Part shown: piece by piece, positions 26,705-37,700 of the stretch
Layout of the letters: every line of letters starts with the position of its first letter
Position numbering within the stretch: position 1 is the first letter of the stretch
Source: Phocaeicola fibrisolvens
GTDB lineage: Bacteria; Bacteroidota; Bacteroidia; Bacteroidales; Bacteroidaceae
NCBI RefSeq assembly: GCF_025567125.1
Contig: NZ_JAOQJI010000001.1
Coordinates: 127,714 to 191,713, forward strand
DNA length: 64,000 nt
Reading direction: 5' to 3'
The notes under the pieces: model-generated
What the model saw: only the letters and a program-made list of their open reading frames with translations
The model's database searches: none
What the model was told of the DNA's origin: nothing
Made by a program: the position numbers and the translations under genes

Positions 26705-26712
26705 CAAAGATA
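26705..26712 (-). promoter_or_regulatory. -7 element for the HTCS gene
   Basis: Minus-strand TATCTTTG, full match; predicted leader of roughly 115 nt to the ATG at 26582. Confidence 0.6.
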
Positions 26713-26841
26713 ATATTCATTTAAATTGTGCAAGTTCTTTCAGGGGGGGGTGAATGTTTAAAAATAGGGTATGAAATGTTGATTCTACAATCGGAGATAT
26801 ACTGTAATACATATCAGCCCCTGCAGTGAAGTATTCCCGTT

Positions 26842-26849
26842 TAACTTTG
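26842..26849 (+). promoter_or_regulatory. -7 element for the susC operon
   Basis: TAACTTTG, full match, about 100 bp before the susC ATG. No clear -33 TTG lies at the right distance, as expected for an activator-dependent PUL promoter. Confidence 0.6.
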
Positions 26850-26951
26850 CAATTGAAAAAATCTTTGTTTTCTGTGTTCTTGGCGGTAGCCATTCGTTGA
26901 ATGATGGATAGCAGCTGCTGGAACAAATAAGTTTTACTAAAATCATATATT

Positions 26952-29900
26952 ATGAAAACAGTAAGTAAAAAAGTATTATTCTGTGGGGCATTTTCCTTCT
27001 GTGTGTTGGGAGGTATGCCACATGTATCAGCTGAGGTCCCTGGTTGTTTATGGGCAATGCAGCAGACAGCAAAAATTACAGGCGTTGTCTCGGATGCGGA
27101 AGGTCCTATTATTGGAGCTTCCGTAGTAGAAAAAGGAACAAGTAACGGAACGATTACCGACCTGGATGGTCGTTTTTCCTTGGATGTAAAACCTGGGACA
27201 ATTCTCGTCATCAGTTATGTAGGATATGCCTCCCAGGAAGTAAAAGCTACCACCGGAGCGATGAAGATTACTTTGAAGGAAGACAATCAGATGTTGGATG
27301 AAGTGGTTGTAACAGCTTTGGGAATCAAACGGGAGAGAAAGGCTTTGGGATATGGAGTAGCCGAAGTAAAAGGTGAATCTCTTACTAAAGCAAAAGAAAC
27401 CAATGTGATTAACTCAATGGCAGGACGTGTTCCAGGATTGGTTGTCAGCCAAACTGCCAGTGGTCCTTCTGGATCTACCCGTGTCATTTTGCGTGGTAGT
27501 ACAGAAATGACAGGAAACAATCAGCCGTTGTATGTGATTGATGGTGTACCTTTGGATAATACAAATTACGGTAGTGCCGGTACGTATGGTGGATATGATT
27601 TGGGAGATGGAATATCCAGCATTAATCCGGATGACATTGAGAATATTTCAGTATTGAAAGGGCCTGCCGCTTCAGCATTGTATGGTAGCCGTGCCAGCCA
27701 TGGTGTGATTCTTATTACCACCAAGAAAGCCGATGGAAAGGAGAAATTCAGTGTGGAGTACAATGGAACTTTGACAGTTGATACACAGTTGTCAAAATGG
27801 AATGATATTCAGCAGGTGTATGGTATGGGTAGTAATGGGACGTACAGCATTGATGCGGTTTCTAATACCAATACCAGTTGGGGAGCAAAAGCCGATGGTA
27901 AAAATATGTTGACCTATTTTGATGGGGTATCACGTCCGTATTTGATTATTCCTGACAATACTTCCGGCTTTTTCCGTACCGGTTTGACGGCTACTAATAC
28001 CGCCATTATTACTTCCAATGCCGGTAAGACAGGAGTCCGTTTCTCTTATACAGACATGCGAAACAAGGATATCGTTCCAAAAACGAATATGAGCCGTAAC
28101 AATTTTTCATTGCGTGCCAATACATCTTTGGCAAAAGTAGACCTGGATTTCAGCGTGAATTATACACGTGAGGATGTGAAGAATCGTCCGGCTATGGGAG
28201 ACAGTAAGGCTAATATCGGAAAGAATCTGATGACATTAGCTACGACGTATAATCAAGAATGGCTGAAGACCTATCAGGATGAGAATGGAGATTATAGTAA
28301 CTGGAACGGAATGGACCCGTATAATGTGAATCCATATTGGGGCGTATATAAGAACCAGAATACCTCCAAGAAAGATCAGTTCCGCTTGAATGGAAAAGCA
28401 ATCTGGAACATTACGCCTCATTTGAAATTGCAGGGAACATTGGGCTCAGAAATGAACTGGTTTACCTTTGAAGACTATCAGGCACCGACGACTCCTGGAT
28501 TCGAAGCAGGCCGTTTGCAGAACAGTGTTTTTGAAAACCGTATGTATAACTTTGAATTGCTGGCATTGTATAATAATACATGGGGAGATTTTGATTTTAG
28601 TGGAACGTTGGGTGGAAATATGTTTAAAGTAGATAATCTGACTACCGTAACCACCGCACAAGACATGCAGATTCGGGATGTAATTGCCTTGCTCAGTTTC
28701 AATGAAATTAGTGTAGAGCAGAACACCTATCGCAAACAGATTAATTCAGTTTATGGAGCTGTCAATCTGGGATGGAAACACATGGTATATTTTGATGCTA
28801 CGTTGCGTGCTGATCAATCTTCAACTCTTCCGTTGAATAATAATTCTTATTTGTATCCATCGTTCTCAGGCAGTTTTATCTTCTCGGAAATTATCAATAA
28901 GAAAAATGTATTGCCGTATGGAAAAATTCGTATGTCGTGGGCACAAGTAGGTAGTGATACCAATCCGTATCAGCTGGGACTTCTTTATACGAAATCGAAA
29001 TATACCTATCCCGGTTATACAATAGGATACATCAATAATAATACTGTTCCTAATAAAAATTTGAAGCCTACTAGAACAAATTCCTTTGAAGTTGGTTTGG
29101 AAACAAAGTTCTTGAATAATCGCATAGGTTTGGATTTTACATACTATTCTCAAGTTAGTAAGGACCAGATTATGGGAATGGCCAGTTCTTGGAGTTCTGG
29201 ATATAACTATCGTTTGATTAATGCGGGTGAGATTGAAAATAAGGGTGTTGAAATTGCTTTGAATACCCGTTTGATTCAAACCAAAGACTTTTCATGGGAT
29301 TTGAACCTGAACTTCTCCAAGAATAACAATAAGGTGAAGGAACTGGTTGACGGTATGGATATGTTTGAATTGGAAAAAGCTTCGTGGCTTGATGTACAAG
29401 TGGCAGCCAAGGTGGGTGAAAACTACGGTTCCATTATTGGTCCTGATTTTCAGCGTAACGAAAATGGAGATATCTTGATTGATTCTTCTACAGGTTTACC
29501 TATGTACGACAAGAGTGCACATGTGCTGGGTAATGCTTCTTGGGATTGGACTGGAGGTCTTGTCACAACGTTGGCTTATAAAAATTTGTCATTATCTGCT
29601 GTCTTTGATGTGAAAGTGGGAGCAGATCTTTATTCTATGTCTGCTCGTTCGGCCTATGAGTCTGGAAAGAGCTTGGCTACGTTGGAAGGTCGTGAAGAAT
29701 GGTATCGTTCCGAAGAACAACGTAAGGCTGCTGGTTTGCCCAAGGGATCACCCGATTGGAAACCTACAGGTGGTTTCATTGCTCCGGGTGTAATTGACAA
29801 TGGGGATGGAACTTATCGTCCTAATGATATCTATATTAATCCCGAGGATTATTGGATGAGTGTATGTAGAAATGCTCCTTCCATGTTTATTTATGATAAT

Positions 29901-30137
29901 TCGTATGTAAAATGTCGTGAGTTGACTTTGACTTACCAGTTCCCGAAGAAGCTTCTTAAGAATGTGGTGGACAACCTGACCATTTCGTTTGTGGCACGCA
30001 ACCCGTTCATCGTGTATAAAAACATTCCTAATATAGACCCGGATTCGAACTATAACAATACAACGGGTATGGGATTGGAATATGGTTCGTTACCTTCACG
30101 TAAAAGCTATGGATTCAATGTGAATATTAAATTCTGA
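26952..30137 (+). CDS. SusC-type TonB-linked outer-membrane glycan importer
   Basis: 1061 residues, the usual SusC length. Signal peptide to about residue 28 (GGMPHVSAE), carboxypeptidase-regulatory-like domain (about 38-115, ITGVVSDAEGPIIGASV), TonB box region DEVVVTALGIKRE near 118, plug domain (about 130-245, with QPLYVIDGVPLDN and SVLKGPAASALYGSRA) and a large beta-barrel ending SYGFNVNIKF. It transports oligosaccharides in a complex whose lid is the SusD homologue encoded next. First gene of the PUL operon and divergent from the HTCS. Confidence 0.95.
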   Translation: MKTVSKKVLFCGAFSFCVLGGMPHVSAEVPGCLWAMQQTAKITGVVSDAEGPIIGASVVEKGTSNGTITDLDGRFSLDVKPGTILVISYVGYASQEVKATTGAMKITLKEDNQMLDEVVVTALGIKRERKALGYGVAEVKGESLTKAKETNVINSMAGRVPGLVVSQTASGPSGSTRVILRGSTEMTGNNQPLYVIDGVPLDNTNYGSAGTYGGYDLGDGISSINPDDIENISVLKGPAASALYGSRASHGVILITTKKADGKEKFSVEYNGTLTVDTQLSKWNDIQQVYGMGSNGTYSIDAVSNTNTSWGAKADGKNMLTYFDGVSRPYLIIPDNTSGFFRTGLTATNTAIITSNAGKTGVRFSYTDMRNKDIVPKTNMSRNNFSLRANTSLAKVDLDFSVNYTREDVKNRPAMGDSKANIGKNLMTLATTYNQEWLKTYQDENGDYSNWNGMDPYNVNPYWGVYKNQNTSKKDQFRLNGKAIWNITPHLKLQGTLGSEMNWFTFEDYQAPTTPGFEAGRLQNSVFENRMYNFELLALYNNTWGDFDFSGTLGGNMFKVDNLTTVTTAQDMQIRDVIALLSFNEISVEQNTYRKQINSVYGAVNLGWKHMVYFDATLRADQSSTLPLNNNSYLYPSFSGSFIFSEIINKKNVLPYGKIRMSWAQVGSDTNPYQLGLLYTKSKYTYPGYTIGYINNNTVPNKNLKPTRTNSFEVGLETKFLNNRIGLDFTYYSQVSKDQIMGMASSWSSGYNYRLINAGEIENKGVEIALNTRLIQTKDFSWDLNLNFSKNNNKVKELVDGMDMFELEKASWLDVQVAAKVGENYGSIIGPDFQRNENGDILIDSSTGLPMYDKSAHVLGNASWDWTGGLVTTLAYKNLSLSAVFDVKVGADLYSMSARSAYESGKSLATLEGREEWYRSEEQRKAAGLPKGSPDWKPTGGFIAPGVIDNGDGTYRPNDIYINPEDYWMSVCRNAPSMFIYDNSYVKCRELTLTYQFPKKLLKNVVDNLTISFVARNPFIVYKNIPNIDPDSNYNNTTGMGLEYGSLPSRKSYGFNVNIKF

Positions 30138-30171
30138 TTGGAATTGAATGGTTACTTTAAATAAAATAGAT

Positions 30172-31848
30172 ATGAAATACAATAAATCAATTTTGGCGAT
30201 GCTGTTGGCTGCATGTTCTTTTTCTTTTAATGCTTGCAGCGATAGTTATCTGGAGGATATGAACACAGACCCGTCTAAAGCTGATGTGATTGATCCCAAT
30301 GCACAGCTTACTACTGCAGAATTGCAGACATACGGACGGCTGGATATGGTAGATATTTTCAGAAATTACTTGTATGCATTTAATCAGCAGTTCATGGGGT
30401 GCTGGAATACAACTTTTCATGGTGGCCGTCATTTTATCGACAACAATGTTATGGGATATGGATGGACTTTAGGCTACACGGGGGCAGTAGCGAATCTGGT
30501 AGATGCTGAATATCGTACGAAGGATGACCCGGAAAAGGTGAATATCAATGCGGCTTTGAATATTTTTTATGTGTATACGATGTCCGTCATGACCGATTTG
30601 TATGGGGATGTACCTTATAGTGAAGCAGGAAAAGGTTATTTGGAAAGCATCTTTACTCCTCGTTATGATGAGCAGAAAGATATATACGACAGTTTCTTTA
30701 CAGTGTTGAGTAAGGCTGTTGCACAGTTTGACCCGACGAAGGACGAGATAACCAGTGATGTCATTTATGATGGTGACATTCAGAAGTGGAAAAAATTTGC
30801 CAATTCTCTTCGATTGCGCTTTGCCATGAGAATCTCCAATGTAGATCCGGAAAGAGCTCAACGGGAATTTGAGAGTGCATTGCAGGCTGACGGAGGTGTA
30901 TTTGAAAGTGCGAGTGACGATGCTTTGATTAAGTATATGGAGATTTCATATAGCTTTGGTTCGGAGTCATATTCTGATTATCGAGGTAATGCATTGTCTA
31001 AATTGCTCTATGGAAACGATCCGGCTAACAATCCGACTTATTTGTGCTCTACTTTCTTTAACCAGTTGTATGACACCGGTGACCCACGTACGTTCAGAAT
31101 TGCCCGTTGTTATTATGACGGACTGATGAGTACGACTAGTCCTGATAATCGGGTGGATTTGACCGACGAGATGATTGAAAAAGGTATTGCTTTTCAACCT
31201 TGTGTACCAGGTGCATTCTCTTGGGAACCTTGGCCTACAGGATATGACAGTGATATTTTAAAGGAAATGGCTAAAAACAATCCGAGTATTACCTATACTG
31301 TGGCACGTGAGGTAGAGCCGAAGTTGGCAACAACTTTTCTGAAGAGTGACAATCCGGGAGTTGTGATGACTTATTCCGAAGTCATGTTTTTGATGGCAGA
31401 AGCTGTATTAAAAGGATGGAATGTAGGATCAATGTCCGTAGAGGAATATTATAAGCGTGGAGTTAGGGAAGCCATGAGTTTCCTTTCTGCTCATTACGAT
31501 TGTGAACCGATTACCGATGAAGAGTTTAATGAATATTATAGCAATAATCCAATTGGTTATACCAATGAGCAGCGAATGAAATCAATCAATACCCAGGCTT
31601 GGATTCTGCATTTCCTGAATCCGTCTGAATGTTGGGCCAACCTCAGACGTTCCGGTTATCCGGTCTTGAAATCGCCTGCTGAATATGGATTTGAGCAATA
31701 CTTGACAGATGGAAAGGAAATTCCAGTGCGTTTCTGTTATCCTATCCTGGAGTCTTCTTACAATAAGCAGAATTATGACGAAGCCTTGCAGCGGATGGGT
31801 GGTAAAGACAGCTGGTATAGCCATGTATGGTGGGATACTGAAGATTAA
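30172..31848 (+). CDS. SusD-like glycan-binding lipoprotein (SusD-like_2 type)
   Basis: 558 residues from MKYNKSILAMLLAACSFS. Lipoprotein signal with the Cys at FNACSDSYLEDMN. The N-terminal region (DPSKADVIDPNAQLTTAELQ) and helical TPR-like core (ALNIFYVYTMSVMTDLYGDVPY) match the second SusD subfamily rather than the starch SusD itself. The C-terminal RFCYPILESSYNKQNYDEAL is a hallmark ending. It is a surface-exposed lid that captures oligosaccharides for SusC. An upstream in-frame ATG at 30148 is rejected because the lipoprotein signal starts at 30172. Confidence 0.93.
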   Translation: MKYNKSILAMLLAACSFSFNACSDSYLEDMNTDPSKADVIDPNAQLTTAELQTYGRLDMVDIFRNYLYAFNQQFMGCWNTTFHGGRHFIDNNVMGYGWTLGYTGAVANLVDAEYRTKDDPEKVNINAALNIFYVYTMSVMTDLYGDVPYSEAGKGYLESIFTPRYDEQKDIYDSFFTVLSKAVAQFDPTKDEITSDVIYDGDIQKWKKFANSLRLRFAMRISNVDPERAQREFESALQADGGVFESASDDALIKYMEISYSFGSESYSDYRGNALSKLLYGNDPANNPTYLCSTFFNQLYDTGDPRTFRIARCYYDGLMSTTSPDNRVDLTDEMIEKGIAFQPCVPGAFSWEPWPTGYDSDILKEMAKNNPSITYTVAREVEPKLATTFLKSDNPGVVMTYSEVMFLMAEAVLKGWNVGSMSVEEYYKRGVREAMSFLSAHYDCEPITDEEFNEYYSNNPIGYTNEQRMKSINTQAWILHFLNPSECWANLRRSGYPVLKSPAEYGFEQYLTDGKEIPVRFCYPILESSYNKQNYDEALQRMGGKDSWYSHVWWDTED

Positions 31849-31871
31849 GATAACATTTAAATAAGAAAGAT

Positions 31872-33128
31872 ATGAAAAAGATATATTTAATGCTTATGGC
31901 TTTTTTGGCCATGGGATTGTTGGGCATTTCATGCAAAGAGGAAGAACCTTTCTCAACCATCACGGAGGATGATTATCCTCAGATTCTGGACCCTGTATTT
32001 CCGGATTGGGTAAATGGGGAGCCTGCTGTTATTTCACAGATAAGTCATGGTGCCAACTTTACGATGAAGTTGACTGTGACACCTTCTGATTATACGGATG
32101 TGACTTGGCTGATTGATGGAGTGGAAGTACAGAAAGGTACCGAAATAGATATTCCGTTGGAGGCAGGTACCTATTCCCTGAAAGTTGTTGCAACTACAAC
32201 GAAAGGACAGTCTACTTCCAGAGAAGGAAAGATTGTGGTAAGTCCGCTTCAGGGAGAACCTTGGACGGAAGAAGTGAATCTGGAACGTATTGTGGCGCAA
32301 GGCTCACGGGCACGGCTATATGGCGTGAATCTGATTGTAGTAAAGAATGTGGTTATTGGAGAAACACAAGCTCCGGTGGTAGGAGTTGGTAGTGATGAAA
32401 ATGGAAACTATATTGAATACGATGTGCCGGAAAACGTGGCAAGTGGAACTTATCGTATTAGTCTGATGGATATAGAAGGAAATCGTTACGGAGGCAATAT
32501 GCTGACGGTATCTGATACTCCTGTGATAACAGACGGATTTAAGCGCACCAATGCGGGAAATGAATGGGTAATGACAGGTATCAATCTGGATAAAATAGCT
32601 TCTCTTAATGTAAATGGGGAGTCTGTATCCGATTTTGTACGTCAGAGTAACACTGAGATTGCAATTGTTTGTCCTTCTCTTTCTGATGGAGAATATACGC
32701 TGAAAGGGGTGGATGTGAACGGAGAAAATATTCGGTTCTATTCGGAAAAAGAATTATGTACGGAGGTTTCATTTGCTGTTACAAGAGCTATGGTACTTTG
32801 GGAAGGTCATCATTATGTGTCATGGGATTATGAAGATGGAAATCCGAATAAGACATTCAATCTGATTCCTCTTGATAGATTCAATTCCATTGTAGCAGGA
32901 AGTAAGATGAGTATTTATTATTCAGTAGCTCCTGAAGCAGAATATCATCAGATACGTACGACAACTGGTTATTGGAATGATTTGCCGGGTACCTCTGTAA
33001 TTGAATTCCAGGAAGATGGTGTGGTGGAAATAGTGCTTACTCAGGAAATCTTGTCGAAGATTCTGGCTGAGGATGGATTCCTCTGTGTAGGACATGGGTA
33101 TTATGTGGATAAAGTGACTTTGGAATAA
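31872..33128 (+). CDS. Surface glycan-binding lipoprotein with IPT/TIG domains
   Basis: 418 residues. Lipoprotein signal with the Cys at LLGISCKEEE. An N-terminal Ig-like/PKD-like module (about 30-128, VTWLIDGVEVQKGTEID and AGTYSLKVVATTTKG) is followed by two IPT/TIG-type beta-sandwiches (about 130-290) and a C-terminal beta-rich region (about 295-418) that would be the glycan-binding module. Position third after susCD and the domain order are those of SGBP-B/SusE-like proteins of beta-glucan and xyloglucan loci. It has no catalytic motif. It would hold polysaccharide at the surface for the GH5 lipoprotein. Confidence 0.85.
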   Translation: MKKIYLMLMAFLAMGLLGISCKEEEPFSTITEDDYPQILDPVFPDWVNGEPAVISQISHGANFTMKLTVTPSDYTDVTWLIDGVEVQKGTEIDIPLEAGTYSLKVVATTTKGQSTSREGKIVVSPLQGEPWTEEVNLERIVAQGSRARLYGVNLIVVKNVVIGETQAPVVGVGSDENGNYIEYDVPENVASGTYRISLMDIEGNRYGGNMLTVSDTPVITDGFKRTNAGNEWVMTGINLDKIASLNVNGESVSDFVRQSNTEIAIVCPSLSDGEYTLKGVDVNGENIRFYSEKELCTEVSFAVTRAMVLWEGHHYVSWDYEDGNPNKTFNLIPLDRFNSIVAGSKMSIYYSVAPEAEYHQIRTTTGYWNDLPGTSVIEFQEDGVVEIVLTQEILSKILAEDGFLCVGHGYYVDKVTLE

Positions 33129-33188
33129 TTAAGTGCTTGAAGAAATATATGTGTCAAATGTTTTAAATTGTAATAGAGAATGTTGTAT

Positions 33189-34730
33189 ATGAAACATATT
33201 GCATTGTTTTTACTGTTTTTGGTAGGCTGGATGTGCGTTTCTTGTTCTGAGGAAAAGGAACAGGTCGTTATGCCAGCCCTTGTGGAGACCTCTCCTGCCG
33301 ACGGGGCGGAGGAAGTGGATTTTAATCTAGCTGAAATCACATTGACTTTTAATGAAGCAATGCAAACCGAAACGTCCGATTTCAGTCAGATTTTGCTGAA
33401 ACCGGATGGTGAATTGAAAAATGTCAGATTTGATGGAGAAAAGGTGATTCTTGAGGTGGCTGGTCTTGCTCCTGGCACTCGTTACACATTACAGATTCCT
33501 CAAGGTGTGTTGGTGGATGAGTTTAAGAATAGCGTGGAGGTGAAGATCAGTTTTACGACTCAATCCTCATCTACAGATTACGAACCTGACATGACTGGGG
33601 TAGAGCACGATGCGTTTGCTTTATTCAAGAACATCAAGGTGGGATGGAACTTGGGAAATTCCTTGGAAAGTTATAATGAAGGATTGTCTGATCACATGGA
33701 TGCGGAAACTTCATGGGGAAATCCCAAGGTAACAAAAGAAATGATTGATGCCGTGAAAAAAGCTGGATTCAATGCCGTGCGCATTCCGGTCAGATGGTAT
33801 CCGCATGTCACAGACCAAAGTACGATGAGTGAAGTTCGTTTTGACTGGCTGAACCGGGTGAAGGAAGTGGTAGACTATTGTATAGACAATGACATGTATG
33901 TAATTCTGAACACACATCATGAAGATTGGCTGGAAAGTCACCCTTTGAGAGCTGAGGCGGAACAAGTGCTGAATAAAGAAAGAAACTTGTGGCGTTCTAT
34001 TGCAATGTATTTCCGTGATTATGATGAACATCTGATTTTCTCCGGTACCAATGAGGTGGAAATCAATTGGCAAGCGCCGACTGTGGAAAATTTGGAAGTG
34101 CAGAACAGTTTTAACCAATGTTTTGTAGATGCCGTACGTACTACTGGAGGAAAGAATTATTACCGCAATCTAATTATTCAAACTTATGCAACGAATCCGG
34201 ATTATGCATTCGATGGATTGAACTTTCCTACGGATGTTGTGGAAAACAGAATAGCCATAGAGTTTCATTTCTATCGCCCGGCTGGTTATTCTTATATGGA
34301 TTTTGCGGACTATACAGAGTCTGTATATTTCTGGGGAAAAGATTTTATTCAGTATAATACGGGTGTGTCAAATGAACAGGAGGATTATGTAGATGGACTG
34401 TTTGGTAAGATTAAGCAGTCCTGGGTGGATAAAGGATATCCTGTAGTAATGGGTGAATATGGTGCTGTGACTACTGTGAACAGTTCAATTGGACATGAAA
34501 CGGAACAGATTGCTTCTCGTGCATATTATATGGAGTATGTGACACGGGCAGCCAGAGCAAATGGAATTGTGCCTGTTGTTTGGGATAACGGAAGTTTCAA
34601 TACTGTTCCTGATTTTACAAATGAATATTTTGGGTTGTTTGACAGGAATAATGGAATGGCTACCGATGAGGTTTCCAAAGCCATGTTGGAAGGTATTATG
34701 AAAGGTTGTGATACGGAATATCCATTTTAG
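33189..34730 (+). CDS. GH5 endo-glycanase lipoprotein with N-terminal Ig-like domain
   Basis: 513 residues from MKHIALFLLFLVGW. Lipoprotein signal (VSCSEEKE), an Ig-like Big_5 domain (about 25-130, VETSPADGAEEVDFNLAEI) and a GH5 barrel (about 145-510). Visible barrel motifs are GWNLGNSLE, GFNAVRIPVRWYP, ILNTHHEDW, the acid/base in SGTNEVEIN (Glu289) and the nucleophile in VVMGEYGAV (Glu423). Asn-Glu is followed by Val instead of the common Pro. The overall pattern suits GH5_4-like endo-beta-1,4-glucanases, but the subfamily is not certain. As a surface lipoprotein it is the likely initiating enzyme of the PUL. Confidence 0.88.
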   Translation: MKHIALFLLFLVGWMCVSCSEEKEQVVMPALVETSPADGAEEVDFNLAEITLTFNEAMQTETSDFSQILLKPDGELKNVRFDGEKVILEVAGLAPGTRYTLQIPQGVLVDEFKNSVEVKISFTTQSSSTDYEPDMTGVEHDAFALFKNIKVGWNLGNSLESYNEGLSDHMDAETSWGNPKVTKEMIDAVKKAGFNAVRIPVRWYPHVTDQSTMSEVRFDWLNRVKEVVDYCIDNDMYVILNTHHEDWLESHPLRAEAEQVLNKERNLWRSIAMYFRDYDEHLIFSGTNEVEINWQAPTVENLEVQNSFNQCFVDAVRTTGGKNYYRNLIIQTYATNPDYAFDGLNFPTDVVENRIAIEFHFYRPAGYSYMDFADYTESVYFWGKDFIQYNTGVSNEQEDYVDGLFGKIKQSWVDKGYPVVMGEYGAVTTVNSSIGHETEQIASRAYYMEYVTRAARANGIVPVVWDNGSFNTVPDFTNEYFGLFDRNNGMATDEVSKAMLEGIMKGCDTEYPF

Positions 34731-34743
34731 ATAGAAGAACTGT

Positions 34744-37700
34744 ATGAGAAAACTGATATTTTTTATTCTGTGGACCGTTTCATTTGTAGGAGGTTATGCC
34801 TCTTCGCAAAAGGTTTTTGAGATTAAACGAGGTATCAACCTGAGCCATTGGCTGTCGCAGCGGATTGAGAACGGCCTTTCCATACAGAAGGGAATGAACG
34901 AGACGGATTTTAACCGGATTGCCCGGGCTGGATTCGACCATGTACGCTTGCCGATTGATGAAGAAGTGTTGTGGCATGAAAACGGTGAAAAGGACAAAGA
35001 GGCGTTTTCTTATCTGCATAAAGGTATCCAGTGGGCACTGCAGAACGATTTGAAGGTGATTGTAGACCTGCATATTGTGCGTTCGCATTATTTCAATGCC
35101 GGTCATGACGGCAAGAAGAACCTTTTGTGGGAAAGTGCGGAAGCCCAGGACCATTTTCTTCAGCTTTGGCAGGAACTGGTACAGGAACTGAAAGAATATC
35201 CTACTTCCGAGGTGGCTTATGAGATTATGAATGAGCCTACCGCTCCCAATCATGAGGACTGGAACAAGCTGGTAGAGAAAGCGTATCAGGTGATTCGAAA
35301 GGAGGAAAAGGAAAGAGTCTTGGTCATCGGTTCCAATATGTGGCAGGGGGTGTACACTTTCCCGTTTCTGAAAGTGCCCAAGGGCGATGGGAATATCTTG
35401 TTGAGCTGCCATTTCTATGAGCCGTTCTTGTTGAGCCATTATCGGGCCAGTTGGACGGAATTTGGCAACTACCAGGGTCCCGTGTATTATCCGGGAGAAT
35501 TGGTTACCAAGCAAGAGTTTGAGGCGTTGTCTGAAGCTGACCAGAAATTAACGAAACGTTTCCGTGGAATGGTCTGGGACAAGGCGATGCTGGCTGCTTA
35601 CCTGTCAAAGGCAAAGCAGGTGGCTGATGAAAAAGGCTTGAATCTGTATTGCGGTGAATTCGGTGTGTATGAGAAAGCGCCCAAGGCCGATGCTTTGAGA
35701 TGGTTCAAGGATGTGATTTCCGTATTTGACAGTCTGCATATCGCCTGGTCTATATGGGATTACAAAGATAGCTTTGGTGCGTTCACTCCGCAGGGACTTC
35801 CTAAGAAAGAATTGATGCATACCTTGATGTCGGGTAGCGGCAAGAAGATTGAAGTGGGAGGTATGCCTCTCTATCTGGATGTTCGGAAACCGTTGGAACT
35901 TCGTGTGAAAGATGCTTTGAGTCGAATGACGTTGGAAGAGAAAACTCGTTTGAGCTACGCCGACGGACGATTCAGTACACCGGGATGTGCCCGTTTGGGC
36001 ATTCCGGGGCTGATGTACTCTGACGGCCCTCATGGAGTACGTGCAGAAATTTGTTGGAACAGCTGGGATTATGCCGGTTGGACCAACGACAGCTGTACTG
36101 CTTTTCCGGCGCTGACTTGTCTGGCTTCTACCTGGAATCCTTCTTTGTCGAAGAAATATGGATTGGCTATCGGAGAAGAAGCTCGTTTTCGTCATAAAAA
36201 TGTGTTGTTGGGTCCGGGTGTGAATATTTACCGGACTCCGCTGAACGGACGCAACTTTGAATACATGGGCGAAGATCCTTTTCTGGCCGCCCGTATGTGT
36301 GTGCCTTATATCCAGGGAGTACAGGAGAACGGAGTGGCCGCCTGTGTGAAACATTATGCTTTGAACAATCAGGAGCACTGGCGGAATCACATTGATGTGC
36401 AGGTCAGTGACCGGGCCTTGTATGAGATTTACCTTCCGGCCTTTAAGGCAGCAGTGGAAGAAGGGAAAGTCTGGAGCATCATGGGGGCCTACAACAAGGT
36501 GAGAGGTACACATGCTGCACATAACAAGTTGTTGAACAACGATATCCTGAAGGGAGAATGGAAGTTCGACGGCTGTGTGGTAACCGACTGGGGAGCTGCT
36601 CACGACACGTATGAGGCTGCGATGAACGGACTGGACCTTGAACTGGGGACCTTTACCAATGGATTGACTTCCAATTCCGATCAGGGATATGACAACTATT
36701 ATTTAGGTAGTGCCTATCTTCGGATGGTCAAGGAAGGTAAGGTACCCATGAGTGTAGTCGATGACAAGGCTTCCCGGGTGTTGCGACTGATTTTCCGTAC
36801 AGCCATGAACGCAGACGGTCAATTTGGCGCCATGTCCAATGATTCCCATTATGAGACCGCCTACCAGGTGGCTACGGAGGGGGTAGTATTATTGAAGAAT
36901 CAGTCCGTATTTAAAGGAGAATCTTTATTACCTTTGAAGCAGGGAAAGTATAAACACATTCTGGTGGTGGGTGACAACGCCGTTCGGAACCTGATGGCAG
37001 GAGGCGGTTCTTCAGAATTGAAACCGAAGATGGTGATTACTCCGCTGGAGGCCTTGGTGAAAGAGTTGGGTAGTGATTGTGTGACTTTCTCTCAAGGATA
37101 CATGGCCGGCCGGCCGATGTTCGACCGCGCAGATGTGATTCCTCAGTCGGTTGCCGATTCGCTTTACAATGCCGCCATTGAAGAAGCTCGTAAAGCCGAT
37201 TTGGTCATCTTTATGGGAGGTCTAAACAAGAACTACCAGCAGGATTGTGAAGGAGAAGACCGTCGCGCCTACGAATTGCCTTATGGACAAGATCGTTTGA
37301 TTGAAGGGCTGTTGAAAGCCAACAAGAAGCTCGTAGTGGTATTGACCAGCGGAAATGCAGTAGCCATGCCTTGGTTGAAGGAGGTACCCTCATTGGTACA
37401 GTCTTGGTATCTGGGCTCTATTGGTGGTAAGGCACTTGCCGATGTGCTGTTGGGCGAGGTGACTCCGAGTGGAAAGCTGCCGTTCTCTTATCCGGCCAAG
37501 CTGGAAGATTGTCCGGCACATTATTATGGAGAACTCAGTTATCCGGGCGACAGCATCCGTCAGGAATACAAGGAAGACATCCTGGTGGGCTATCGCTGGT
37601 ATGATACGAAACATATCCAGCCGCTGTTTCCGTTTGGGTATGGCTTGAGTTATACGCAGTTTGAATATGGTAAACCGGTCATTTCTGCCCGTGAGATGAA

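Larger units (their letters stand above)
26613..26951. promoter_or_regulatory. Divergent control region between HTCS and susC
   Basis: A 339-bp spacer with no credible gene. It holds a -7 element for the HTCS (TATCTTTG, minus strand, 26705-26712), one for susC (TAACTTTG, plus, 26842-26849) and a run of eight G at 26743-26750 between them. The HTCS binding site should lie upstream of 26842, but I cannot identify a repeated operator there. Confidence 0.6.

Noticed and set aside
26717..27211. 164-residue minus-strand frame over the susC start and promoter
   Set aside because: It covers the susC promoter and signal peptide and has no recognisable product.
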